From: Cyclobacteriaceae bacterium
Lineage (GTDB): Bacteria; Bacteroidota; Bacteroidia; Cytophagales; Cyclobacteriaceae
Assembly: GCA_947458585.1 (NCBI GenBank)
Contig: CANGYY010000004.1
Location: 1-64,000, forward strand
Direction of reading: 5' to 3'
Length of the DNA stretch: 64,000 nucleotides
Made by a program: the position numbers and the translations under genes. A model generated the notes under the pieces. That model was not told where the DNA came from. It made no database searches and saw only the letters and a list, made by a program, of their open reading frames with translations. Each line of letters opens with the position of its first letter. The first letter of the stretch is position 1. Below, piece by piece: positions 17,394 through 25,882 of this stretch.

Positions 17394-19039
17394 TGGATTG
17401 ATTTTTTGCGTTTAATTGTGGAATACCATACGATGGCACAAATACCTAGGAATAAGAGGAGCAATTGAAGTCTAGCCCAGCCTGAATACATCATTTTTTC
17501 CTCCAAAGCGGCCGCATTCTCCGGGTTGGCTAGAATTTGTGCTTCCAGGTCAGCAAAGGTGATTTTGGCAATTAAGGAACTCGGATCTAGTGCCCAACCT
17601 TCTCCTGAAACCAAGTTGCTGAAGGCAGCCACCCAATCGTTACCCGCAGGGGTAATCAAGGCGCCTAAGAATACAATGCTTAGTAAGACAGGAGTGACAT
17701 AGGTCATGATCACCTTGTAGAACGATGGAATGCGGATATCAGCACCTCGGGTGATTTCCTCCCATCCTTTTTTCATTCCGAAAATGTAAGTGAATAGGAT
17801 GGTTTCAAGCAAAGCAAAAATTACCAAACTGACCGTACCTCCCCAATAATCGTATTCGTCAAAGTATCCGTACTGGTAGAATAGGACAGTAGGAAGGCCC
17901 ATCGCCAAGGAAACTAGTCCAAAGGAAACAGCTCCTTTAACCTTTCCCCAACCAAACTCATCCTGCATAAAGCCCATCCACGGAGTACCCATGGCTAGGG
18001 AAGAAGTAATACCTGCAAAGAACAATAGCCCAAACCAACAGACACCGGCGAAGGCACTAATTAAGGGTCCCCACTGTTGAAATAAGTAGGGCATCGTCTG
18101 AAAGGCCATGCCAAATCCAGCATTTTCCAATACCCAATCCAATCCTAAAAATCCAGCAGCGATTGGAATTACAATGGCACTTCCTAGAATTACTTCTACA
18201 AATTCGTTGGTAAATCCGGCAGTCACGGAGTTGAGTGCGATATCTTCGTTTTCCTTTAAGTAGGAGGCATAACACTGAATGGAACCCATTCCGACAGACA
18301 AGGTGAAGAAGATTTGTCCTGCTGCAGCGAGCCAAACTTTAGGGTCTGCAAGCGAACTGTATTGTGGGGTCCATAAGAAGTTGATTCCATCCCATGCATT
18401 CGCTTTAGGGAATTCTGCTGAGGCAAAGTCGCTACCCATGGTCCATCCTCGAACAGCCAAAATGATACCGAATAGGATCAATAAAGGCATGCCGACCTTT
18501 GCTACCTTTTCGATACCTCCCAGGCCTGTAGAAAGGATGTACACATTGACCCCCAATACTAAAATGTAGGCAATAACCGGGAATAGCGGGATTCCGAAAT
18601 CCGAACCTGAAAGTTGTACATATTGATCAAAAAATAAACTCACCGCCTCCTTACTCATTCCAGTAAAGGTTCCGATGACACTGTGCACCACGTACACAAA
18701 GGTCCAGGATTCAATGTAGGTGTAGTAGGCGACTACGGCGATGTTGGTGAAAATTCCGAACACCCCAATGTATTTCCAGTACCATTTCTTACTCATGGAA
18801 TCCAGAATGTAAGGGGTACTGTGGTTGCCCAATTTACCGCCAAATCTACCCATACTCCATTCCGTAAATAGCAACGGAATACCCATCAATAGGAAGCAGA
18901 TGATGTAGGGTAGGATAAAGGCTCCCCCTCCATTTTGAACTGCTTGAACTGGAAACCTGAGGAAGTTTCCAAGACCTACAGCATTTCCTGCCATGGCCAA
19001 AATAAGCCCAACACGCGAGCCCCAAGCCTCTTTTTTCAT
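17390..19039 (-). CDS. Sodium-dependent transporter of the NSS (SNF) family, MetP-like
   Basis: A 549-residue membrane protein with about 11-12 helices. The first helix has the family signature WGSRVGLILAMAGNAVGLGN followed by FLRFP, which forms part of the sodium and substrate sites. GGGAFILPY follows in helix 2. The LeuT-fold family moves amino acids with sodium, and proteins with a MetS partner are known for methionine or alanine uptake. The exact substrate is not readable here. A 22-bp near-perfect palindrome stands 23 bases upstream of the start, suggesting specific regulation. Confidence 0.9.
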   Translation of the reverse strand: MKKEAWGSRVGLILAMAGNAVGLGNFLRFPVQAVQNGGGAFILPYIICFLLMGIPLLFTEWSMGRFGGKLGNHSTPYILDSMSKKWYWKYIGVFGIFTNIAVVAYYTYIESWTFVYVVHSVIGTFTGMSKEAVSLFFDQYVQLSGSDFGIPLFPVIAYILVLGVNVYILSTGLGGIEKVAKVGMPLLILFGIILAVRGWTMGSDFASAEFPKANAWDGINFLWTPQYSSLADPKVWLAAAGQIFFTLSVGMGSIQCYASYLKENEDIALNSVTAGFTNEFVEVILGSAIVIPIAAGFLGLDWVLENAGFGMAFQTMPYLFQQWGPLISAFAGVCWFGLLFFAGITSSLAMGTPWMGFMQDEFGWGKVKGAVSFGLVSLAMGLPTVLFYQYGYFDEYDYWGGTVSLVIFALLETILFTYIFGMKKGWEEITRGADIRIPSFYKVIMTYVTPVLLSIVFLGALITPAGNDWVAAFSNLVSGEGWALDPSSLIAKITFADLEAQILANPENAAALEEKMMYSGWARLQLLLLFLGICAIVWYSTIKRKKSIQ

Positions 19040-19061
19040 AAATAATGTACGTTAATTAGCG

Positions 19062-19083
19062 AAAATCTAAACCTTTAGATTTT
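19062..19083. promoter_or_regulatory. Palindromic candidate operator upstream of the NSS transporter
   Basis: AAAATCTAAA-CC-TTTAGATTTT is an exact 10+10 inverted repeat with a 2-base centre, 23-44 bases upstream of the transporter ATG. It is AT-rich and has no adjoining T-run, so it looks like a protein binding site rather than a terminator. Confidence 0.5.
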
Positions 19084-19378
19084 CCAAGTTTATTTTTCTC
19101 TTCTACAAACAGGCAATTTTCGAGATTCTAGTGAATAGAAAGCCTCGATCTTAGCATTCCGTTTATATTCCAAGAATACCACTTTTTTTTCAGAACAAAC
19201 AACTAAAATTCCAGTTACACCCGTAAAAAACCGAAAGGTATGAAGTCTATTTTTCAGAATAACCGCTTAAATGCCTTGGTATAACCTGCTGACCTAGTTC
19301 AAATTAGTCGGCAATGATTGGATTGCTTTTCTCAATTTGTTTGCCTTCAATACTGGAACTAGAATTTCCACAGTTTCT
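19084..19378. other. Intergenic region without a recognisable gene
   Basis: About 295 bases between the NSS transporter's upstream palindrome and the GH32 stop codon. I see no convincing ORF, RNA gene or terminator, only AT-rich sequence and a short GCAAT...ATTGC inverted repeat near 19312-19327. Confidence 0.5.
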
Positions 19379-20893
19379 TTAGTTTTTTTCCAAGGATGGA
19401 TTCGGTGATTCCTGTAAATCCAAAATCTCCACTTCATCTAGCCCTTGGATAAGTGCTATCTTTTTCCAAGGGGAAGTAGGGAAAAGGAGGGAGGTCAAGA
19501 CCAATTCCCCTTCATTCACAAATACTTCAATCGAAGAAGCATCCAAGAAGATGCGTACCGATTCTGCCTTCCAGGACATGGGCGCAGAATGTGCCGCTGC
19601 AAAATCTCGATTGAAGTTGGCCGTACCTGCCTTTCTTCGATCCACAGTGACCAAGCCCATTTCTTTGTTTATCACCACCTCTTCTCCCAATTCATTGGAA
19701 AGGAGCAAGGAGAAACTATCGTCTCCACTTACTTCTGCTCGAATCTCAACAGCAGCACTCGGAATCAAAGATTCTTTTCCCGATACACTGTAGGAAGTGC
19801 TTTTCATCGATATCAATTCTTTTGCAGGAGCAGATTGCAGCAAAAGTGTCCCATCTACATCAAAAAGATTGAGTTCTCGTGGCAAAGTAGTTGCAGATCG
19901 CCAAGTCTTCGTGGGAACCACCTGTGCATAGTCCCAGTTGCTCATCCAACCGATCCAGAGGGTTCGATTTTGCTCTTTGGGGAGGTTGGTCCAGGTAACC
20001 CCAGCATAATTATCTGGCCCATAATCCAACCAGCGGATCATCGTATCGTCTGGAGTAAATGCACCCTGCTTGAAGTCTCCGATAAAGTATTGAGTAGCCG
20101 AACCTTTTTGAGGTCCTCCTGGATTCATGCTGACTAATAACACCCATTTTTGACTTCCATCCGGGGCCTTCATGGAGAGTAATTCGGGACATTCCCAAAC
20201 GCCTCCGTGGGCTCCCACACCCTGTCCAAATTCACCCAAGAATGTCCATTCTTTCAGGTTGGCGGACTCGTAAAAGTGGACACGATCTTTTGCGGCTAGG
20301 GTCATTACCCAACTTGATTTTCCATCTGCTTGGGTGATTTGAGTGATTTTAGGATCGCGGAAATCCCGAATTCCTGGATTCTTCAGCACGGGGTTTCCCT
20401 CATACTTTTGCCAAGTCTTTCCTTTATCTAGGGAAAAGGCGAGGCCTTGCGTTTGAAAATCTATAGTGCCCTCTTTTTCGCCTTTGGGGTCATGGTAGGT
20501 GAATAGTGCCACCAAAGGAGGAGTTGTTGTGCTTCCCAATCCCGAGGTATTTTCTGCATCGTACACGGCACTTCCTGAAAAAATATAGCCTAAACTGTCG
20601 GGAAACAAGGCAATGGGCAATTCCTCCCAGTGGACCAAATCCTTGGATACTGCATGGCCCCAATGCATAGGTCCCCAAACCGTGCTATCTGGGTAATGCT
20701 GGAAAAATAAATGGTATTCTCCATCTACATAAACCAGTCCATTGGGATCGTTCATCCATCCTTTGGCAGGGGTGAAATGGTAGGCAGGTCGGTATTGCTC
20801 TAAGTTGTTCGGCGTAAATTTTACTTCCTGCTGGCTGCAACCGTAGGCTAGGAAACTTGTAAAAAGTAGAACACAAAAGTTTTTGATTTTCAT
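19379..20893 (-). CDS. GH32 fructan hydrolase lipoprotein (levanase/inulinase/invertase type)
   Basis: A 504-residue glycoside hydrolase with a lipoprotein signal (SFLAYGCSQQ). The three GH32 acidic positions are present: GWMNDPNG (~47, nucleophile Asp), FRDPKI (~178, transition-state Asp) and WECPEL (~233, acid/base Glu). A five-blade propeller should be followed by the C-terminal beta-sandwich (~360-500), which includes SIEVFVNEGE. It likely releases fructose from fructans or sucrose at the cell surface or in the periplasm. It is a stand-alone gene, with no SusC/SusD pair, fructokinase or transporter next to it. Confidence 0.92.
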   Translation of the reverse strand: MKIKNFCVLLFTSFLAYGCSQQEVKFTPNNLEQYRPAYHFTPAKGWMNDPNGLVYVDGEYHLFFQHYPDSTVWGPMHWGHAVSKDLVHWEELPIALFPDSLGYIFSGSAVYDAENTSGLGSTTTPPLVALFTYHDPKGEKEGTIDFQTQGLAFSLDKGKTWQKYEGNPVLKNPGIRDFRDPKITQITQADGKSSWVMTLAAKDRVHFYESANLKEWTFLGEFGQGVGAHGGVWECPELLSMKAPDGSQKWVLLVSMNPGGPQKGSATQYFIGDFKQGAFTPDDTMIRWLDYGPDNYAGVTWTNLPKEQNRTLWIGWMSNWDYAQVVPTKTWRSATTLPRELNLFDVDGTLLLQSAPAKELISMKSTSYSVSGKESLIPSAAVEIRAEVSGDDSFSLLLSNELGEEVVINKEMGLVTVDRRKAGTANFNRDFAAAHSAPMSWKAESVRIFLDASSIEVFVNEGELVLTSLLFPTSPWKKIALIQGLDEVEILDLQESPNPSLEKN

Positions 20894-20912
20894 GAGATGC
20901 AGGATTAGGAAT

Positions 20913-20920
20913 CAAAAATA
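20913..20920 (-). promoter_or_regulatory. Possible -7 box of the GH32 gene
   Basis: On the minus strand, TATTTTTG matches TAnnTTTG exactly 19 bases before the ATG, but no good TTTG lies at -33. Confidence 0.3.
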
Positions 20921-21000
20921 TCCTTTATTCGCGATTCTATTCATTTTTGAGTCATCTTTTCTACTACACTAGTACCGAATCCATACTTCATAAAATATTC

Positions 21001-21031
21001 TTTTTTTAATCTTTTCGGGGTAGTACCTTTG
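21001..21031 (+). promoter_or_regulatory. Candidate promoter of rmlA
   Basis: TTTT, a 19-base spacer and TACCTTTG (21024-21031, exact TAnnTTTG) stand 22 bases before the ATG at 21054. This makes the earlier in-frame TTG at 21036 an unlikely start. Confidence 0.5.
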
Positions 21032-21053
21032 ACCTTTGACTTACTATTTTTCT

Positions 21054-21914
21054 ATGAAAGGAATCATTTTAGCAGGGGGCTCAGGAACACGTTTGTATCC
21101 CCTTACCATTGCAGTGAGTAAGCAACTCATGCCGGTCTACGACAAACCCATGATTTACTACCCTTTATCGGTTTTGATGATGGCGGGCATCCAGGAAATC
21201 TTGATTATTACCACTCCAGAAGATTCTGCTGCTTTTCAAAAGTTGTTAGGAGATGGCTCGCATGTGGGTTGTCAAATTACTTATGCCGTGCAGCCTAGTC
21301 CAGACGGGTTAGCACAGGCCTTTATCATTGGAGAAGAGTTTATCGGAAAAGATAAAGTAGCCTTGGTCCTTGGGGATAATATCTTTTATGGTTCAGGCTT
21401 GCACAAAACCTTGCAAGAAAATACAAACCCAGAAGGAGGGGTGGTGTTTGCCTACCATGTCAATGATCCCGAGCGCTATGGGGTAGTGGAGTTTGATGCC
21501 AACCAAAAGGCCATCTCCATTGAAGAAAAACCTGCCCAACCCAAATCAAATTATGCCGTACCTGGCTTGTATTTCTACGACAACCAGGTGGTCGAAATAG
21601 CCAAAAATATCAAACCTAGTGTGCGTGGTGAATTGGAGATCACTGACATCAACAACGAATACCTCAAGAAAGGACAACTTCAAGTAGCCATCCTCAATAG
21701 AGGTACGGCTTGGTTGGATACGGGTACCCACCAGTCCTTGCTTCAAGCAGCCCAGTTTGTGGAAGTAATTGAAGAGCGCCAAGGGTTGAAAATTGGATGC
21801 ATCGAAGAGATTGCTTACCGCAATGGATTTATTGGCAAGGAAAAGTTGCTGGAAGCAGCAGCTAAACTTGGGAAAAGTGGCTACGGTGCCTACCTAAGAC
21901 GCTTGGTCAATTAA
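21054..21914 (+). CDS. rfbA: Glucose-1-phosphate thymidylyltransferase
   Basis: A 286-residue enzyme joining dTTP and glucose-1-phosphate to make dTDP-glucose, the first step towards dTDP-rhamnose and related sugars of surface polysaccharides. It opens with the nucleotide-binding motif [17 protein letters not shown]. Other landmarks are [30 protein letters not shown] (metal-binding Asp), [13 protein letters not shown] (catalytic Lys region) and AWLDTGT. Starting at the ATG at 21054 gives the standard family length and puts the promoter upstream. It is unusual in standing alone, with no rmlB, rmlC or rmlD in view. Confidence 0.93.
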   Translation: MKGIILAGGSGTRLYPLTIAVSKQLMPVYDKPMIYYPLSVLMMAGIQEILIITTPEDSAAFQKLLGDGSHVGCQITYAVQPSPDGLAQAFIIGEEFIGKDKVALVLGDNIFYGSGLHKTLQENTNPEGGVVFAYHVNDPERYGVVEFDANQKAISIEEKPAQPKSNYAVPGLYFYDNQVVEIAKNIKPSVRGELEITDINNEYLKKGQLQVAILNRGTAWLDTGTHQSLLQAAQFVEVIEERQGLKIGCIEEIAYRNGFIGKEKLLEAAAKLGKSGYGAYLRRLVN

Positions 21915-21936
21915 GTTTTCACTTACAGATAAAAAA

Positions 21937-21965
21937 TAAAAACCTCCGAAAGGAGGTTTTTTTAT
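21937..21965. terminator. Bidirectional terminator between rfbA and corA
   Basis: AAAAACCTCC-GAAA-GGAGGTTTTT is a strong GC-clamped stem with flanking A and T runs, between two convergent genes. Confidence 0.9.
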
Positions 21966-21970
21966 GGCTA

Positions 21971-22849
21971 TCAAATGATTTTTCGTCGCTTAAACCAGAT
22001 AAAAATCAATAAGGAAATCCCAAACATGGCCCCCCAGGTTACATAATACCCATATTCCCAATCCAACTCTGGCATAAACTTGAAATTCATGCCATAGACG
22101 CCAACCAAAAAGGTGAGCGGAAGAAAGAAGGCTGAAAAAATAGTCAGCAACTTCATGACTTCATTTGTTTTTTGGGAAGTGCTAGATAAGTAGATGTTTA
22201 ACAGGGAGTTGGCTTCATCTAGGAAATCTTCAAATTGAAGGATCAAACTAGTTGTGGTTTCTTTTAAATCTTGAAGTTGTCCTTCATTCGTCGGGTGTAC
22301 GTCCAAGTGAAGAAGGACAGTTTGGGTCAACTGCAGCACTTTTTTGCAAGATCGAGCCTTGGCTTTGGCAAAGTAGAGTGACTCTATGGAAAATCGATTC
22401 CTCCGACCTAGGAAAACATCACTTTCAAAACGATCCATTTCCTCGGACAACCAATCTGCTGGGTCTTGGTAAGTCGCAAGCATTTTCTCTGTGATTTTTA
22501 AAATTAAGGCTTCGGGATCTTCGAAATGTCCAGAAACCTCTTCCAAAAAGTGGAAAGGCTTTTGATGTACCGTAAGCAAAACTTCATTGGTGAAGAAGAA
22601 TCCAATTTTATTGCTAAGCTCTGGAATGGTGGTAAGCCGATCATTTGATTTTACACTGTAAGCCCGTAAAATCATAAAGTTGAATTCCCCAACTTTTTCT
22701 AGTTTGGGTAGGTGCCCCACTTCCAACAAGTCTTCCATTAGGTGGGGATTTAGACCATAAGGTTGGATTTTTTCCTTCAGTTCAGTCAATTTGGGGTTTT
22801 CCAGATCAACCCATTGAAAGTTGGCAAAATCAGTACTTTTTTCTTTCAT
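21971..22849 (-). CDS. corA: CorA-type divalent metal ion transporter
   Basis: A 292-residue CorA family magnesium/cobalt channel. A soluble N-terminal funnel domain and long stalk helix (~1-235) precede two transmembrane helices. The signature YGMN (GMN ~253-255) ends the first helix, followed by an acidic loop (FMPELDWEYGY) and a second helix with a basic tail, FKRRKII. The length and the single GMN are standard. It faces rfbA across a shared terminator and is probably monocistronic. Confidence 0.9.
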   Translation of the reverse strand: MKEKSTDFANFQWVDLENPKLTELKEKIQPYGLNPHLMEDLLEVGHLPKLEKVGEFNFMILRAYSVKSNDRLTTIPELSNKIGFFFTNEVLLTVHQKPFHFLEEVSGHFEDPEALILKITEKMLATYQDPADWLSEEMDRFESDVFLGRRNRFSIESLYFAKAKARSCKKVLQLTQTVLLHLDVHPTNEGQLQDLKETTTSLILQFEDFLDEANSLLNIYLSSTSQKTNEVMKLLTIFSAFFLPLTFLVGVYGMNFKFMPELDWEYGYYVTWGAMFGISLLIFIWFKRRKII

Positions 22850-22909
22850 GACTGTTGATTTGGGGCAGCTTGTATGGAGCGGTTTAAAAGGGGATGAGGC
22901 CTATTCTAC

Positions 22910-23221
22910 TTAAAATTTAGTTTGTTGGCTCTTATTCAGGTTGCGGTCAAAAAGAAAAGGACCAAAGGGTAGAAGTGAGGCTACCAATGCAAAAAAGGTC
23001 CTACTAAAACTCCATTTCAAACTTTTTGCGGTAGGGTAAACTGCATAGATGTAGACTACAAATAACACTCCATGGGCCCAGCCTGTGTATTTGACTGCAA
23101 GTGGCATGTCAAAACCATACTTTAGGGGCATGGCGATTCCGAGTAGCACTAAAAAAGAGAGGCCTTCAGCCAAACTGATCCACTTGAACCGTTTGGCCCA
23201 GCGTAGTTGTGATTCGTTCAT
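22910..23221 (-). CDS. DUF3817 family membrane protein
   Basis: A 103-residue protein with three predicted helices. SLAEGLSFLVLLGIAMPLKY and the WAHGVLFVVYIYAV helix are characteristic of DUF3817, a small integral-membrane family of unknown function. The conserved 'EG-S-L', 'P-KY' and 'G-HG-LF' positions are all present. Its ATG overlaps the stop codon of the upstream unknown gene (ATGA), so the two are co-translated. Confidence 0.85.
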   Translation of the reverse strand: MNESQLRWAKRFKWISLAEGLSFLVLLGIAMPLKYGFDMPLAVKYTGWAHGVLFVVYIYAVYPTAKSLKWSFSRTFFALVASLLPFGPFLFDRNLNKSQQTKF

Positions 23222-23826
23222 TTTGGTCCAGTACTAAGGTTGAAAAGGAGTTGAAGAGTAGTCCAAAGTTGTCTTTTTAAGGTTTTATCCTCTGAGATAC
23301 TCGTGAGGGCATCTGCAAAGAGGTATTCCGTTTCCCCTTCCGTATGAATTTCATAAGGGGTAATTGGGATTTGGTTGATCGGGTGTTTGACCCGCCCAAA
23401 CTTGAGCACCACATGGGCATTCAGGGCTTGAAAATCTTCCATGCTGCGGTTTTCAAGGCTTTCTGCAGCAAGCAATCCTACTTCCGTCATGGAGTGACCA
23501 CAGGCATTCAACATTTTGACCAGCATGTCCATGACATCCGAATTGAGATTGGATTCTTCATGAAGTACGAGAATACCTTTGGTGAAGTTCCCTCTTACCT
23601 GGATGGGGTCTAAAACTGGAGCGGACTGAACTTCCTCAGGTAAATTTGATTTTTCTGGGGTTTCATCGCTCAAATCGGCCGATTTTTCTACTGCTACGAT
23701 ATCCTTAGCCACTTGAATTTCTGAAGTCCCAAAAAGCGACTGCTCGATTTTTTTTTGATCTTCCGGAAGGAGAAAGATCGAGTCTTCTAAGAAAGTTTGT
23801 AAGGATTCTAGGCTGTCATTTTCCAT
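23218..23826 (-). CDS. Unknown cytosolic protein with a HolD/uracil-glycosylase-like C-terminal half
   Basis: About 202 residues from the ATG at 23826. The in-frame TTG at 23859 is a weaker choice. The N-terminal third is acidic and Pro-rich (probably disordered, ~30-75). The C-terminal part looks globular: GILVLHEESNLNSDVMDMLV, later AHVVLKFGRV, and a closing segment YLFADALTSISEDKTLKRQL followed by WTTLQLLF. That last pattern, a strand then 'L-x-x-I-x-x-D-x-x-LKRxLW', resembles the end of DNA polymerase III psi (HolD) and related glycosylase-like folds. The resemblance is from memory and unproven. It overlaps the DUF3817 gene by 4 bases. Confidence 0.65.
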   Translation of the reverse strand: MENDSLESLQTFLEDSIFLLPEDQKKIEQSLFGTSEIQVAKDIVAVEKSADLSDETPEKSNLPEEVQSAPVLDPIQVRGNFTKGILVLHEESNLNSDVMDMLVKMLNACGHSMTEVGLLAAESLENRSMEDFQALNAHVVLKFGRVKHPINQIPITPYEIHTEGETEYLFADALTSISEDKTLKRQLWTTLQLLFNLSTGPK

Positions 23827-23895
23827 GGCTAAAGTTGGCGAAAATTTACCCTTTGGCAAAAATTTAGTAAGGGATCAGAGGGGTAAATTCAACCT

Positions 23896-24825
23896 TTATT
23901 TTTTCTTAACTGGAGTTTCGTCGCAGGCTACGTCCCCAACGATATACTGCATGCCATCCAACATGAATTGGAGTAAGGCTGGGTTTTCAAAACTTTGCGC
24001 ATTATGAGAAGGAGCAATGTACATCACTTTACCCTTTCCCTCTGGTCGAATCCAAGCCACATACGTTTTTCCACTCGTAAGTTTTTGATTGGCTCGTTGG
24101 CTTTGAATCTCCGCATTGTCGAAGTAGAGGAGGGGCGTAAAATTTAAATCTGAATAAGCATTTTTATAAAAATAGGGCTCGTCCACATGGGAGAATCCTT
24201 CTTTTGGAAATGCGGCAACCAAGGGATGGCTGGGATCTTCAAGTTTTACTTGGATCGCCTGTTGGGGAGGATGGTAATCAAAACTAGCACCCACCAATTC
24301 GCTGAATTTCTGGGAATTATTCAAGGTGGTAATTCCACCATGAAGCAGGAGGAGTCCACCGCCCTTTTTTACAAATTCAATCACGTTGCTTTCAAATTCC
24401 TGTGCCTTAGCCATCAAAAGTGCGGAATCTGCAGTTGATTCTGCGCGGAGTTGATCCCAAAATAGGTGCCGATGGTCTGGCTTGGAACAGGTGTTGTTGA
24501 GCACGATGGCATCGTATTCGGCCAAACTCGCTTTTTCAAATTGGTGGATATCCTTGCTGGCTACCACGTCAAACTGCTTGGTGTTGGAACCTAATATTTG
24601 GATGACTTCCGCAGTGTGGGGAATGACCCAATGCTCAAATCCAGTATGGAGTGAAAAGAGCAAGATTTTTTTTGGGGAAGAGCTCGAAAAGCGAATTTGT
24701 TTTGGGGCGAGGTCTTGAATTTTCTGTTTCCAAGCTTCATTTAAGGGAACAATCTCTAAATCTTGACCAAAAGTCAATTGAGATAAGAAAAGAAAGCAAA
24801 GACCAAGAATAAGGTGTTTTCGCAT
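23896..24825 (-). CDS. Secreted ThuA-domain protein
   Basis: About 309 residues with a signal peptide (MRKHLILGLCFLFLSQL..., cleaved near FGQ). The ThuA fold, a class-I glutamine-amidotransferase-like fold, is seen in KKILLFSLHTGFEHWVIPHT, NNTCSKP, GGGLLLLHGGITTL and the late KVMYIAPSHNAQSF. ThuA proteins occur with Gfo/Idh/MocA oxidoreductases in sugar catabolic loci, and their catalytic role is unsettled. The ATG at 24825 is chosen over a TTG 21 codons upstream because it starts the signal peptide. It is transcribed away from the DUF6807 and oxidoreductase genes across a 78-base region with a shared palindrome. Confidence 0.85.
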   Translation of the reverse strand: MRKHLILGLCFLFLSQLTFGQDLEIVPLNEAWKQKIQDLAPKQIRFSSSSPKKILLFSLHTGFEHWVIPHTAEVIQILGSNTKQFDVVASKDIHQFEKASLAEYDAIVLNNTCSKPDHRHLFWDQLRAESTADSALLMAKAQEFESNVIEFVKKGGGLLLLHGGITTLNNSQKFSELVGASFDYHPPQQAIQVKLEDPSHPLVAAFPKEGFSHVDEPYFYKNAYSDLNFTPLLYFDNAEIQSQRANQKLTSGKTYVAWIRPEGKGKVMYIAPSHNAQSFENPALLQFMLDGMQYIVGDVACDETPVKKK

Positions 24826-24855
24826 AGTTTTAGAACTGTTGGTTGGCAAGTAATT

Positions 24856-24874
24856 CCAATATAACCTATATTGT
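24856..24874. promoter_or_regulatory. Back-to-back promoter palindrome between thuA-like and DUF6807 genes
   Basis: CAATATA-ACC-TATATTG (24857-24873) is an inverted repeat whose arms act as a possible -7 box in both directions: TATATTGG on the minus strand and TATATTGT on the plus strand. The plus-strand box has TTGG 20 bases upstream. It lies midway in the divergent region, so one factor could control both transcripts. Confidence 0.4.
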
Positions 24875-24903
24875 TTGCTTAAGCCCAATAACCAGAATTT
24901 CTT

Positions 24904-25872
24904 ATGCGTTTCAAAAGAATTCTCCTTCTTTTCTTATTCTCTGTATCACTTTTTGCAGGAAGCGTAGCGCAGCAGGTAAGCCTCAGAGAAACCGCCACAG
25001 GTGTAGAGTTTCTTTTGGATGGTAAACAAGTGCTGCGGTACCAAACTGCCAAAGCAGCAGTGCCCTCGGGAGTTAAGGAAGCCTACAGTAAGTCTGGATT
25101 TATACATCCGATTCAATCCCCAAGTGGGCAAATTCTTAGCAGAATACAGCCAGAAGACCATTACCATCATTATGGGATCTGGGGACCTTGGGCAAGGGCC
25201 ACCATTGGGGGCAAGGAAGTAGATTTTTGGAACCTAGGAGATGAAGAAGGGAGGGTGGATTTTTCCCGTATTTTATCCAAAAAACAAGCAGGTGGTGCGG
25301 CAGAATTGACGGTAAGGCAAAACCACCTAGATCTTAAAGCATCAAAAGAGAATCAAATCGCCATGGAGGAGGACCTTCGAATCAAGGTCAAGCCTGCCGA
25401 CAAGGGCCGCTACCTGGTGGAATACACCAGTACCTTACGTACCCAATTACCTGGCGGCATTCTCTTGGATGATTACCGCTACGGTGGAGGCATTGGGTTT
25501 CGAGCCACGGAGTTGTGGGGAGATGCCAATAGCAGTATCCTGACCTCAGAAGGTAAAAACCGGGCCTCGGCAGATGGAAGTTCGGCTCGATGGATTTTGG
25601 TCACAGGACAATCGGACCATCCCTCTGGAAAAAGCGGTATTCTATTTATGAGTCATACCAACAATCAATCCCATCCTGAACCACTACGCGTATGGCCTCT
25701 GGGGCAGTACGAGGGGAAAGGGAATGTATTTATCGAATTTTGCCCGATACGCTACAACTCTTGGGAAATACAACCTGGTCAACGGTACATCCTGAGTTAC
25801 CGAATGCTTGTATTTGATGGAGAGTTGAGTGTTCAGGAGGCAGAAAATTATTGGAAATCCTTTGTGAAATAA
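24904..25872 (+). CDS. Secreted DUF6807 ('PmoA-like') protein
   Basis: A 322-residue protein with a signal peptide (cleaved near SVAQQ). It matches the DUF6807 family, often mis-named methane oxygenase PmoA in annotation pipelines. Features are the EDHYHHYGIWGPWARATI segment, a DDYRYGGGIGFRATE segment, and GQRYILSYRMLVFDGEL near the end. The His-rich EDHYHHYG stretch could bind metal or substrate. These proteins accompany Gfo/Idh/MocA and ThuA genes in carbohydrate loci, but no activity is established that I know of. It is followed after 10 bases by a Tat-exported oxidoreductase, forming a likely operon. Confidence 0.82.
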   Translation: MRFKRILLLFLFSVSLFAGSVAQQVSLRETATGVEFLLDGKQVLRYQTAKAAVPSGVKEAYSKSGFIHPIQSPSGQILSRIQPEDHYHHYGIWGPWARATIGGKEVDFWNLGDEEGRVDFSRILSKKQAGGAAELTVRQNHLDLKASKENQIAMEEDLRIKVKPADKGRYLVEYTSTLRTQLPGGILLDDYRYGGGIGFRATELWGDANSSILTSEGKNRASADGSSARWILVTGQSDHPSGKSGILFMSHTNNQSHPEPLRVWPLGQYEGKGNVFIEFCPIRYNSWEIQPGQRYILSYRMLVFDGELSVQEAENYWKSFVK

Positions 25873-25882
25873 CCCGATCGCT

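Noticed and set aside
19445-20137. 230-residue plus-strand ORF
   Set aside because: It lies wholly inside the GH32 gene, which has all its catalytic motifs; the peptide shows no family.
24904-25872. Methane mono-oxygenase (PmoA)
   Set aside because: The name is a pipeline artefact for DUF6807; the protein is secreted, lacks membrane helices and resembles no true PmoA.
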